Assembly: GCF_000620785.1 (NCBI RefSeq)
Contig: NZ_JIAI01000003.1
Span: forward strand, 186,001 to 250,000
From: Actinospineispora acaciae DSM 45401
Lineage (GTDB): Bacteria; Actinomycetota; Actinomycetes; Mycobacteriales; Pseudonocardiaceae
Direction: 5' to 3'
Length of the DNA stretch: 64,000 bases
A program made the translations under genes and the position numbers. The notes below the pieces were generated by a model. It made no database searches. It was not told the DNA's origin and saw nothing but the letters and a program-made list of their open reading frames with translations. The number at the start of each line of letters is the position of its first letter. The stretch's first letter is position 1. Of the stretch, positions 50,740 to 58,759 are shown in pieces.

Positions 50740-51456
50740 ATGTGCGCAGAGCAGAGGCCGGTGGGCATCGCGCCGTTGTCGCGGACCAGTTCGGCGGTCG
50801 CGGTGCGTGACGAGCTGGCGGCGATGATCCGTGATGGGCGCTTCCCCGTCGGGTCGAGGTTGCCCGGCGAGATCCACCTGGCCGAGGCGTTCGGGGTGAG
50901 CCGGCCGGTGGTGCGCGAGGCGCTGGGCGGGCTGCGCGCGGCCGGCATGATCGAGAGCCGGTCGGGGGCCGGGACGTTCGTGATCGGCCGGGACCGCTCG
51001 GATATCGGCCTGTCGTTGTTGGGCACGACGAACTCCGCCGAGCTGCACGAGGTGCGCATGCACCTGGAGGTGCCGGGCGCCGCGCTGGCCGCCAGCCGCC
51101 GGTCGGACGAGCAGCTGGCGCGGCTGCGGGAGATCGCGGACGGCAGCGGCGAGGACGACGACGTCGTCGAGTGGGTGCGCGCCGACCTGCGGTTTCACGT
51201 GCTGATCGCCGAGATGACCGGCAACTCGCTGCACGCCAGGCTGGTCGGCGAGCTGCGCGAGCTGCAGTTCGAGCAGTCCGTGCAGATGGCGCGCCGGTTG
51301 GGCGGGCTGGGGGCGCCGATCCGCGAGCACGGGGCGATCGTCGAGGCGATCGGGGACGGCGACCCGGAGCGAGCTTCTCGCGCCATGAGCGAGCACCTCG
51401 GCGCGATCCTCGACCGCGCGCAGATCGCTCGGTCCTACCAGGAGTTTTCGCGATGA
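50740..51456 (+). CDS. GntR family regulator, FadR/FCD type, of the cyclic-amide-like operon
   Basis: The 238-residue protein has a winged helix (VRDELAAMIRDGRFPVGSRL, FGVSRPVVREALGGLRAAGM, residues 20-90) and an FCD domain (ELHEVRMHLEVPGAALAASR; LRFHVLIAEMTGNSLHARLV; MSEHLGAIL). ATG at 50740 follows GGAGAGG. It leads a coupled rightward operon, overlapping the next gene by four bases, so it is expected to govern it, most likely as a ligand-released repressor. CTGTC occurs twice just upstream (50693-50697, 50701-50705) with ACAG following; this may be its site. Confidence 0.8.
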   Translation: MCAEQRPVGIAPLSRTSSAVAVRDELAAMIRDGRFPVGSRLPGEIHLAEAFGVSRPVVREALGGLRAAGMIESRSGAGTFVIGRDRSDIGLSLLGTTNSAELHEVRMHLEVPGAALAASRRSDEQLARLREIADGSGEDDDVVEWVRADLRFHVLIAEMTGNSLHARLVGELRELQFEQSVQMARRLGGLGAPIREHGAIVEAIGDGDPERASRAMSEHLGAILDRAQIARSYQEFSR

Positions 51457-52352
51457 CGCTTCCTGATCACGGGCGGTTCGGGTACTCACCGATCGTCTCC
51501 CGGCCTCGGTTCTCCTGGCCCGGGGGCGCGCGGCTGGCGCTGTATGTCGCCGTCAACACCGAGCACTTCGGGTACGGCGAGGGCGGGCTCGGGCTGCCCT
51601 ACTCCCCCGGGCTGCCGCATCCGAACACGTACAACTGGGCGTGGCGCGAGTACGGCAACCGGGTCGGCGGGTTCCGGCTCGCGGAGCTGCTGTCGCGGCA
51701 CGACATCCGCCCGACGGTGCTGCTCAACACCGCCGACTACGACCACGCGCCGGAGCTGATGGCGGCCTACCGGGCGGGCGGCGCGGAGTTCGTCGGGCAC
51801 GGGCACACGAACTCGGTGCACCCCAACGAGCTGGACGAACGGGCCGAGCGGGAGCTGGTGGACCGGGTGTACCGGGCCATCGAGGCGCACGAGGGCGGTC
51901 CACCGGCGGGCTGGATGAGCCCGGGTGCGAACCCGAGCCGGGTGACCGAGGACCTGCTCGCCGAGCGGGGCTTCCGGTACACGCTGGACTGGCCGATGGA
52001 CGACCAGCCGGTCTGGCTGCGCACCCGGGGCGGGCCGCTGCTGTCGGTGCCGTACCCGCACGAGGTCAACGACGTGCCGATGGTGGTGATGCACCACGGC
52101 ACGGCGGAGGCGTTCGCCGCCATGGTCGTCGACTCCTTCGACGAGCTGCTCGAGCAGTCCCGCGCGCAGCCGCTGGTGTTCGGCATCTCGGTGCACACGT
52201 TCATCGTCGGCCAGCCGTTCCGGTTGCGCCGGTTCCGGGCCGCGCTGGAGCACATCCGCCGGCGCGGTGAAGGGGTGTGGTTGACCACCGCCGGGGAGAT
52301 CGCGCGGTACTACCGCGACGAGGTCTGCCCGCCGCCTGGTGACGGGCGGTGA
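51453..52352 (+). CDS. Polysaccharide-deacetylase-fold hydrolase, PuuE/cyclic-imide-hydrolase type
   Basis: The 299-residue protein has a NodB-like barrel: RLALYVAVNTEHFGYGEGG near residue 25, RPTVLLNTADYDHAPEL near 80, GAEFVGHGHTNS near 110, and a C-terminal LVFGISVHTFIVGQPFRLR near 255. The set resembles PuuE allantoinases and cyclic imide hydrolases, which open cyclic amides, rather than chitin deacetylases, and no signal peptide is present. An amidase and an NCS1 permease in the same operon agree with use of a ring-shaped nitrogen compound. Confidence 0.7.
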   Translation: MTLPDHGRFGYSPIVSRPRFSWPGGARLALYVAVNTEHFGYGEGGLGLPYSPGLPHPNTYNWAWREYGNRVGGFRLAELLSRHDIRPTVLLNTADYDHAPELMAAYRAGGAEFVGHGHTNSVHPNELDERAERELVDRVYRAIEAHEGGPPAGWMSPGANPSRVTEDLLAERGFRYTLDWPMDDQPVWLRTRGGPLLSVPYPHEVNDVPMVVMHHGTAEAFAAMVVDSFDELLEQSRAQPLVFGISVHTFIVGQPFRLRRFRAALEHIRRRGEGVWLTTAGEIARYYRDEVCPPPGDGR

Positions 52353-53803
52353 CCGTCGGGGCCGCGCGGGAGGTGCTGGCCGGTTTGGTGGCGGAGTTGT
52401 GCGCGGACGACGAGATCGACTCGTTCCGGGCGGTGTTGGAGGACGAGCTGGGGCGTGCGGGGACGCCGGCGGCGGTGTGGGGCGGTGGGGGCGGACGCGA
52501 GCTGTCGGTCGGCTCGGTCGGCTCGGTCGACGAGGTGCTGGCGGCGTGCGCGGACGCTCAGGAACGCACGAACTGTTTCGTGGAGATCTCTACGGACGGG
52601 GTCTGGAGCGCGGGCGGGTCGGGGGTGTTGGCCGGGGTGCCGTACGCGTTCAAGGACATGTTCACCCGGGGCGGGCGCCGGCCGGGGCTGGGCGTGCGTG
52701 GCGCGCTGGTGCGGACGCGAGCGGACGAGAGCACCTGCCTGGACCGGTTGGACGCCGCGGGCGCGGTCCCGGTCGGGCGGCTCAACCTGGATCCGTACGG
52801 CTACGCCGCGACCGGGCTGAACGACGTGCACGGCGACGTGCGCAACCCGTGGAACCCCGAGCACATCGCCGGCGGCTCGTCCAGCGGCGCGGCGGCGGCG
52901 GTGGCGGCCGGGGCGCTGCCGCTGGCGGTGGGCAGTGACACGGCGGGGTCGGTGCGGATACCGGCGGCGCTGTGCGGGGTGGTCGGGCTCAAGCCGACCT
53001 ACGGGCGGGTGCCGAGGACGGGCTGCGTGCCGCTGTCGTACTCGCAGGACACCATCGGCATCATCGCGGGCACGGTGGCCGACGCGGCGCTGGCGCTGTC
53101 GGTGATGAGCGGGCACGACCCGGGCGACCCTTCGTCGTTCCGCGCGCCGGCTTTCTCGCCGTCGTCGCCGCCGGACGGGGCGAGGCCGCTGGACGGCGTG
53201 CGGGTCGGGGTGGACGAGGAGTACCTGCGCGGGCTGTGCGACCCCGAGGTGCTCGACGCGGTGTTGCGCGCCCGGTCCGTGCTCGGCGAGCTGGGCGCGC
53301 GGACCGTCCCGGTCCGGCTGGACGAACTGCACGGCTACGACGTCGCCGCCTCGGTGCTGACCTGGTGCGAGGCGGGCGCGGTGCACGAGCGGGCGCTGGC
53401 CGGCGCGCCCGGCGCCTACCCCGGCTCGGTCCGTACCCGGCTGCACCAGGCGCTCGCCGCGCACGGCACCGACCACGTCAACGCCCTACGGCTGCGGGGC
53501 GCCGCGCTGCGCGGGTTCCTGAGCGGGGTGTTGGCCGGCTGCGACGTCATCGCCACCGCCGCCGCGCCGGTCCCGGCGCCTCGACGTGACGCCGCCCGCG
53601 CCGACCCGCTGGCCACCACCGCCCGCCTGCTGTCCGCCAACCGGCCGTTCAGCTTCCTCGGCCTACCCGCGATCACCGTCCCAGCCGGGCGCTCGCGTCG
53701 GAACCTGCCGCTGGGGCTGCAGCTGGTGGCCAGGCCGTGGGCGGAGGCGACCCTGCTGCGGGTGGCGGCCGCGTACGAGACGTCATCGAAGGAGGACCAG
53801 TGA
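52349..53803 (+). CDS. Amidase signature family hydrolase
   Basis: The 484-residue protein has the amidase triad: lysine in GVPYAFKDMFTRGG near residue 95, serines in AGGSSSGAAAAVAAGALP near 175-185 and GSDTAGSVRIPAALCG near 195. It could open or split the linear amide made by the PuuE-like hydrolase. GTG at 52349 overlaps the stop before it, and its own stop overlaps the next GTG, so it is embedded in the coupled operon. Confidence 0.8.
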   Translation: MTVGAAREVLAGLVAELCADDEIDSFRAVLEDELGRAGTPAAVWGGGGGRELSVGSVGSVDEVLAACADAQERTNCFVEISTDGVWSAGGSGVLAGVPYAFKDMFTRGGRRPGLGVRGALVRTRADESTCLDRLDAAGAVPVGRLNLDPYGYAATGLNDVHGDVRNPWNPEHIAGGSSSGAAAAVAAGALPLAVGSDTAGSVRIPAALCGVVGLKPTYGRVPRTGCVPLSYSQDTIGIIAGTVADAALALSVMSGHDPGDPSSFRAPAFSPSSPPDGARPLDGVRVGVDEEYLRGLCDPEVLDAVLRARSVLGELGARTVPVRLDELHGYDVAASVLTWCEAGAVHERALAGAPGAYPGSVRTRLHQALAAHGTDHVNALRLRGAALRGFLSGVLAGCDVIATAAAPVPAPRRDAARADPLATTARLLSANRPFSFLGLPAITVPAGRSRRNLPLGLQLVARPWAEATLLRVAAAYETSSKEDQ

Positions 53804-54609
53804 CCCAGACCCAGCGCGTCGGCATCGTCGGCCTCGGACCGATCGGCCGGGCGGTGGCGGACGCCCTGTCCGTCGGGATCCCCGGCTACACCCTGTCGGC
53901 GATCTGCGCACGCCGGCCGGACCGGGCCGCCGAGTTCGCCCGGAGCCTGGCCACCCCGGTGCCGGTGCTCGACCTGGACCGGATCCACGACCGCTGCGAC
54001 GTGCTGGTCGAGTGCGCCCCGGCGGCCGTCTTCGACGCCGTCGCGCGCCCGATGGTCGAGGCCGGCAAGGGCCTGGTGGTGCTCAGCGCGGGCGCGCTGC
54101 TGGACAACTGGGGACTGGTCGAGCTGGCGGAACGGACCGGCGCCTCGATCACCGTGCCGTCCGGGGCGATCGTCGGGCTGGACGCCCTGCAGGCCGCCGC
54201 CCAGGGCGAGGTCACCGAGGTGCGGATGACCACCCGCAAGCCGGTCGGCGGGCTGCTCGGCGCGCCGCACCTGCGCGGGCGGGAGGACGAGCTGCGCGCG
54301 CTGACCGAGCCGCTGCTGCTGTTCGAGGGGTCCGCGCGGGAGGCCGCCACCGGATTCCCGGCCAACCTCAACGTCGCGGTGGCCGTCTCGCTGGCCGGCA
54401 TCGGGCCGGACCGCACCCGGCTGGCGGTCTGGGCCGACCCGGCGCTGACCCGCAACACCCACCGCATCGACGTCACCTCGGACTCGGCGGAGATGAGCAT
54501 GACCATCCAGAACATCCCCTCGGAGAACCCCAAGACCGGGCGGATCACCGCGCTGAGCGTGCTCGCCCACCTGCGCAAGAGCACCGCCACCCTGCGGATT
54601 GGAACCTGA
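53800..54609 (+). CDS. Aspartate dehydrogenase-like NAD(P) oxidoreductase
   Basis: The 269-residue protein starts with the dinucleotide motif RVGIVGLGPIGRAVADAL and follows the L-aspartate dehydrogenase layout: DVLVECAPAAVFDAVARP near residue 65, TVPSGAIVGLDALQAA near 120, FPANLNVAVAVSLAG near 185 and RNTHRIDV near 222 with the expected histidine. It may remove ammonia from aspartate or a similar amino acid at the end of the pathway. GTG at 53800 follows GGAGGAC. Confidence 0.75.
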   Translation: MTQTQRVGIVGLGPIGRAVADALSVGIPGYTLSAICARRPDRAAEFARSLATPVPVLDLDRIHDRCDVLVECAPAAVFDAVARPMVEAGKGLVVLSAGALLDNWGLVELAERTGASITVPSGAIVGLDALQAAAQGEVTEVRMTTRKPVGGLLGAPHLRGREDELRALTEPLLLFEGSAREAATGFPANLNVAVAVSLAGIGPDRTRLAVWADPALTRNTHRIDVTSDSAEMSMTIQNIPSENPKTGRITALSVLAHLRKSTATLRIGT

Positions 54610-54611
54610 TC

Positions 54612-55397
54612 ATGGATTTGGGCATCGACGGCCGTGTCGCGCTGGTGACCGGCGCGGGCGGCGGGCTGGGTACGGCGATCGCGCTGGCGCTCGCTCGTGA
54701 AGGGGCGGTCGTGGTCGGCGCGGACCGCGACGCCGCCGCGCTGGACGAGCTGGGCGCCGCGATGCGCTCGGAGTCTCGACGGTTCCACCCGCTGGCCTTC
54801 GACCTGACCGACGGTGATGCACTACGCGCCGCGGCCGGCGGGCTGGCCGACACGGTCGAGCCGCCGGACATCCTGGTCAACAACACCGGCGGACCGCCGC
54901 CGACCCCGATCGCGGAGCTGCCCGCCGAGGACTGGAACGCCTGGTTCGCCGCCATGATCACCCCGGTGACCACCCTCACCGGGCTGCTGCTGCCGGCCAT
55001 GCGCGCCCGAGGCTGGGGACGGATCATCACCAGCGCCTCCTCCGGGGTGGTGGCCCCCATCCCGAGCCTGGGGGTGTCCAACTCGCTGCGCTCGGCCCTG
55101 GTGGCCTGGTCCAAGACCCTGGCCGCCGAGGTCGCCGGCGACGGCATCACCGCGAACGTGGTCGTCCCCGGACGCATCGCCACCGCTCGCGTCCGCGCCC
55201 TGGACCGCGCCAAGGCCTCACGCACCGGCCAGACGCCCGAACACGTGGCCGCCGCCAGCACCGCCACCATCCCCGTCGGCCGCTACGGGCACCCCGACGA
55301 GTACGCCTCCGCCGTGGCCTACCTCGCCGGCGCGCCCGCCTCCTTCATCACCGGAACGATCATCCGCGTCGACGGCGGCATGATCCCGAGCATCTGA
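54612..55397 (+). CDS. SDR family protein lacking the Tyr-x-x-x-Lys pair
   Basis: The 261-residue short-chain dehydrogenase-like protein keeps the NAD(P) motif VTGAGGGLGTAIALALAREG near residue 12 and VNNTGG near 95, and a serine in ITSASSGV near 142. At the place of the catalytic YxxxK it reads VSNSLRSALVAWSK, with Asn and Arg instead of Tyr and Lys. A subfamily with SN-LR at this point exists as far as I recall, so this is probably not a sequencing error, but classic SDR chemistry is doubtful. Two bases separate it from the gene before. Confidence 0.75.
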   Translation: MDLGIDGRVALVTGAGGGLGTAIALALAREGAVVVGADRDAAALDELGAAMRSESRRFHPLAFDLTDGDALRAAAGGLADTVEPPDILVNNTGGPPPTPIAELPAEDWNAWFAAMITPVTTLTGLLLPAMRARGWGRIITSASSGVVAPIPSLGVSNSLRSALVAWSKTLAAEVAGDGITANVVVPGRIATARVRALDRAKASRTGQTPEHVAAASTATIPVGRYGHPDEYASAVAYLAGAPASFITGTIIRVDGGMIPSI

Positions 55398-55404
55398 GGA
55401 CTCC

Positions 55405-56082
55405 ATGACCGTTTACAGCGAAGAGCAACGCGACGCGATCAGGACCCGGTTCCTGGCCGTGGACACCTCCAACGTGGCCGACGCGCTCGACGAGGCCGAC
55501 CTGCCCGACCAGGGCCTGCACCCGGAGCTCACGGCGCTGTCCGGGGAGCGGGTGGCCGGCTGGGCGTTCACCATCGCCGGCTCGATGACCCCGTACGAGG
55601 GCACCGGCGACCCGGCCAAGATGGCCGCCTGCGCCCGCGTCGGCCCCGGCGAGGTGACCGTCTGGGCCGGCGACGGCGAGGGCGTCTGCTACTTCGGCGA
55701 GCTGATCGCGCTGGGCATGGCCGAGCGCGGCGCCGTCGGGGCGCTGGTGGACGGCGGCGTGCGCGACCTGAAGTGGCTGCGCCAGCACGGCTTCCCGGTG
55801 TTCGGCCGCTACCGCACGCCCGTGCAGTCCATCGGGCGCTGGCGGGTGACCGGCGCGCAGGAGCCGGTGTACCTGCGCGGCGCCACCACCCGCTGGGTCA
55901 CCGTGCGCCCCGGCGACTTCGTGCTCGCCGACGAGGACGGCGGGATCGTCGTCCCGGCCGCCGCGATCGACCGCGTCCTGACCAGGGCCGAGGAGCTGAC
56001 CCGCACCGAGGTCCAGATCAGGGCGGCCATCGCCGAGGGCCTGTCGCTGCAGGAGTGCCTGGACAGGTTCGGCCACGTCTGA
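55405..56082 (+). CDS. RraA-like protein / class II pyruvate aldolase (HMG-CHA type)
   Basis: The 225-residue protein fits the RraA/HMG aldolase fold: VDTSNVADALDEADLPDQG near residue 20, YFGELIALGMAERGAVGALV near 95 and DGGVRDLKWL near 118, whose Arg-Asp pair is the active-site signature of the aldolases. It could split a 4-hydroxy-2-oxo acid to pyruvate in the last step of this pathway. It ends four bases before a strong hairpin at 56086-56116. Confidence 0.75.
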   Translation: MTVYSEEQRDAIRTRFLAVDTSNVADALDEADLPDQGLHPELTALSGERVAGWAFTIAGSMTPYEGTGDPAKMAACARVGPGEVTVWAGDGEGVCYFGELIALGMAERGAVGALVDGGVRDLKWLRQHGFPVFGRYRTPVQSIGRWRVTGAQEPVYLRGATTRWVTVRPGDFVLADEDGGIVVPAAAIDRVLTRAEELTRTEVQIRAAIAEGLSLQECLDRFGHV

Positions 56083-56085
56083 CGC

Positions 56086-56144
56086 TCGGAGTCATCTGTT
56101 CTGCCGATGACTCCGACCGATTCTTTGCGATGTACAGATGACTC
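56086..56144 (+). promoter_or_regulatory. Overlapping inverted repeats before the NCS1 permease gene
   Basis: TCGGAGTCATC (56086-56096) pairs perfectly with GATGACTCCGA (56106-56116). GAGTCATCTGT (56089-56099) also pairs perfectly with ACAGATGACTC (56134-56144). The two pairings use the same left arm and exclude each other. They could be a terminator/antiterminator switch between the aldolase and permease genes, or three copies of an operator half-site GAGTCATC. Confidence 0.5.
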
Positions 56145-56195
56145 GCCCTCGCCCGATAGTTGACGCGTTCAGCGGGCGTTCAGCGAGGAGCGCAG

Positions 56196-57602
56196 ATGAC
56201 CGAACGCATCGACAGCCCGGCCGCCACGCCGGCTCGGCAAGGATCACCGTCCGGGCTCGAGATCGAGAAACGGACCATCGAACACATCCCGCTCGACGAG
56301 CGGCACGGCCGTACCCGCCAGCTGTTCACGGTCTGGTTCGGCTCGAACCTGATGCTGCTCACGGTGGCCACCGGGGTGCTCTCGACCACCGTCTACGGGC
56401 TGTCCCTCGGGCCGGCGCTGCTGTCGCTGACGATCGGCAACCTGGTCGGCGGCGTGGTGATGGCCCTGCACGCCGCGCAGGGCCCGCGGATGGGCGTGCC
56501 GCAGATGCTGCAGACCCGGGCGCAGTTCGGCTCGGTGGGCAGCCTGCTGGTGGTCGCCCTGGTCGTGTTCATGTACACCGGCTTCTTCGCCTCGAACATG
56601 GTGCTCGGCGGCCAGGCCCTGACCGGCCTGCTCGGCCTCCCGCTCCCCGCCGCGATCGTGCTGATCGGGCTGGTCAGCCTGGTCAGCGCGGTCGCGGGCT
56701 ACCGGCTGATCCACGCCGTGACCGGGGTGATGAGCGTGGTCGCCGGGCTCGCGCTGCTGCTCGCGTTCGCGTTCGCCCTGTTCGCGGGCGGCGTGCCGGG
56801 GCTGGCGCTGTCCGGGGGCGCGTTCAGCTGGACGGGTTTCATGGGAACGCTCTCGCTGGCCGCCCTCTGGCAGATCGCCTACGCGCCGTACGTGTCGGAC
56901 TACACGCGCTACATGAGGCCGGACACCGGCGTGCGGCCGGCATTCTGGGCGACCTACAGCGGGTGCGTGCTCGGCTCGCTGCTGCCGATGGTGCTGGGCA
57001 CGCTGGTCGGCCTGGCCTCGGCGGACGGGGACACGGTCGGTGGGCTCGCCCGGGTGACCGGTGTGGTGGGGCCGGTGGTCATCGCGGTGTTCGCGCTCGG
57101 TATCGCGGCTACGAACGCGATGAACCTCTACTGCGGGGCGCTCTCCATGATCACTGTTGGTCAGACGGTAAGGCCGGTGTGGACGCCGAGGGCGGGGACC
57201 AGGGCGGCGTGTGCGGGCATCATCTTCGTGTCCGCGGTGGCCATGGCGCTGGCCAGCAGGGATAACTTCTTGGTGACCTTTGCTAACTTCATGCTCTTGT
57301 TGCTCTGCGTGTTGATTCCGTGGACGGCGGTGAATCTGGTCGACTATTATCTTATTCGTCGCGGGGACTACGACATTGCCTCGCTGTTCCGGCCGGATGG
57401 GGGTGTTTACGGTCGGGTCAATGTGGCGGCCGTGTGTTGTTACGTTGTGGGCATCTTGGTGCAGTTGCCGTTCTTGAGTACGAGCGTCTACACCGGGGTG
57501 GCGGCCGAGGCGCTCGGCAAGGTGGACATCTCGTGGATCGTGGGGCTGGCCGTTGTTGGGCCGCTCTATTACGTGTGGGTTCGTTGGCGTGCGCGCCGTT
57601 GA
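56196..57602 (+). CDS. NCS1-family nucleobase:cation symporter
   Basis: The 468-residue membrane protein has 12 predicted helices and NCS1 features: TRQLFTVWFGSNLMLLTVAT near residue 40, GPRMGVPQMLQTRAQFGSVG near 95 and APYVSDYTRYMRPD near 235. Members carry cytosine, purines, allantoin, hydantoins or nicotinate-like bases. The start follows GAGGAG. From about 57130 to the stop the coding sequence holds many more A/T third positions than the first two thirds, although the protein stays in frame and full length. Confidence 0.8.
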   Translation: MTERIDSPAATPARQGSPSGLEIEKRTIEHIPLDERHGRTRQLFTVWFGSNLMLLTVATGVLSTTVYGLSLGPALLSLTIGNLVGGVVMALHAAQGPRMGVPQMLQTRAQFGSVGSLLVVALVVFMYTGFFASNMVLGGQALTGLLGLPLPAAIVLIGLVSLVSAVAGYRLIHAVTGVMSVVAGLALLLAFAFALFAGGVPGLALSGGAFSWTGFMGTLSLAALWQIAYAPYVSDYTRYMRPDTGVRPAFWATYSGCVLGSLLPMVLGTLVGLASADGDTVGGLARVTGVVGPVVIAVFALGIAATNAMNLYCGALSMITVGQTVRPVWTPRAGTRAACAGIIFVSAVAMALASRDNFLVTFANFMLLLLCVLIPWTAVNLVDYYLIRRGDYDIASLFRPDGGVYGRVNVAAVCCYVVGILVQLPFLSTSVYTGVAAEALGKVDISWIVGLAVVGPLYYVWVRWRARR

Positions 57603-57650
57603 TTTGTTTCGTTCGAAAATCGCTGGCGCGATTTCCGACGACCTGAAATT

Positions 57651-57836
57651 ATGTTTGGTTGCGTTGGGATCCACTCCATGGTCCTACCCTGCGTCACCCA
57701 CCACCGCATGATCCACCGCGCCGGCTGGACGATCCACATGGTCAACGGATGGCCAGAATTCATCCCCCCAAAATGGCTCGACCACACCCAAACACCACGA
57801 CGAAAACCCAAACCACTCGACATACTCCGAACCTGA
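57651..57836 (+). pseudogene. Remnant of a DUF222/13E12-type HNH endonuclease
   Basis: The frame encodes LPCVTHHRMIHRAGWTIHMV followed by NGWPEFIPPKWLDHTQTPRRK. This is the C-terminal end of actinobacterial DUF222-HNH (13E12 repeat) proteins, in which an HH-R-x-H-R-x-GW stretch is followed by a P-x-F-x-P-P-x-W-x-D-P pattern. Only the last part is left; the domain before it is missing and the first codons match only weakly. Base composition is lower in GC than the surroundings. It marks an old insertion of a nuclease-type mobile gene. Confidence 0.6.
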
Positions 57837-57881
57837 GACATACGGCGGAGTCCGATCCGTAGCCAGGTATCGGGCGGTGGG

Positions 57882-58724
57882 TCAGCCGGGCAGGACGAAT
57901 CCCTCCGGGGGGTCGGGGGGTCGGTGTGGGGTGGCCGGTTGAGGGGGGCTCGGCGGGGCGGGGGGTTGGCGGGCGGCCAGGGTGGCTTCGGCGCGGCGGC
58001 GGCGGGTCACCAGGACGGCGGCCAGGTACTCCTCGGCGGGGGTTCCGTGCGGCGGCGGCGGGCTGACGTGCGCGAAGACCTGGTGGGCGAGGCTGTTGCC
58101 GAGGGTGGCGCGGTGGGCGGGGTCGAGCTCGTGGGTGCGGCTCAGGAACTGGCGGGCGTGCAGGGCCAGGGCGTCGGGGAGGCGGGAGAGGTCCAGGGCT
58201 TCGGCCCAGGGCTCCAGGTATGGGGGCATGGCGAGGTAGAGGGGGTCCGGGGTGGGTTGGCGTTCGCGGACGACGACGGTGCCGGCGAGCATGTCGCCAA
58301 GGCGTCGGCCCCGGGGCGAGACGAGGGAGCTGACCACCGCGACGGCGCCGGTGAAGCCGCTGAAGCCGCCGAAGTCGATGATCAGGCCGGCCAGGCCTCG
58401 GGCCAGGGCGTGGCGGAAGCTGATCGGGCCGCCGTCCTCGCGGACCACCCGCAGGCCCAGCGCCAGTTTGCCCAGGGAACGGCCTCGGGTGAGGGTTTCC
58501 CAGGTCACGGGGTAGCCGACGAACACGATGATGAGCAGCGCGATCACGACGGCGGCCTGCAGCGTGCCGTCGACCGAGGGCAGCAGCGCGAACGTCATCG
58601 CCAGCACGATGCCGAACATGGTGGCCATCACCAGCAGGTCGAGCACGAAGGCGAGCGCCCGGCTGGGCAGCTTCGCCAGCCGCAGCTCGAGCACCACGGC
58701 ATCCCCGGTGACCAGATCGCTCAC
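57882..58724 (-). CDS. RDD family membrane protein
   Basis: The 280-residue protein has an N-terminal RDD domain: LRLAKLPSRALAFVLDLLVM near residue 15 (the R...D pattern), three hydrophobic helices, and LTRGRSLGKLALGLRVVRED near 80. The C-terminal 130 residues are soluble and end in a proline-rich tail. RDD proteins sit beside SpoIIM, DUF58 and MoxR genes in many actinobacteria; their role is unclear, some acting as Na+/H+ antiporters. It diverges from the SpoIIM-domain gene. Confidence 0.8.
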   Translation of the reverse strand: MSDLVTGDAVVLELRLAKLPSRALAFVLDLLVMATMFGIVLAMTFALLPSVDGTLQAAVVIALLIIVFVGYPVTWETLTRGRSLGKLALGLRVVREDGGPISFRHALARGLAGLIIDFGGFSGFTGAVAVVSSLVSPRGRRLGDMLAGTVVVRERQPTPDPLYLAMPPYLEPWAEALDLSRLPDALALHARQFLSRTHELDPAHRATLGNSLAHQVFAHVSPPPPHGTPAEEYLAAVLVTRRRRAEATLAARQPPAPPSPPQPATPHRPPDPPEGFVLPG

Positions 58725-58759
58725 GGGAATTAGTGTGCCCGTTCAGGGGGGTGACCGGT

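Noticed and set aside
57569..57841. Minus-strand frame of 90 codons over the nuclease remnant
   Set aside because: The plus-strand frame matches a known HNH C-terminal pattern; the minus frame has no recognisable feature and no start signal.
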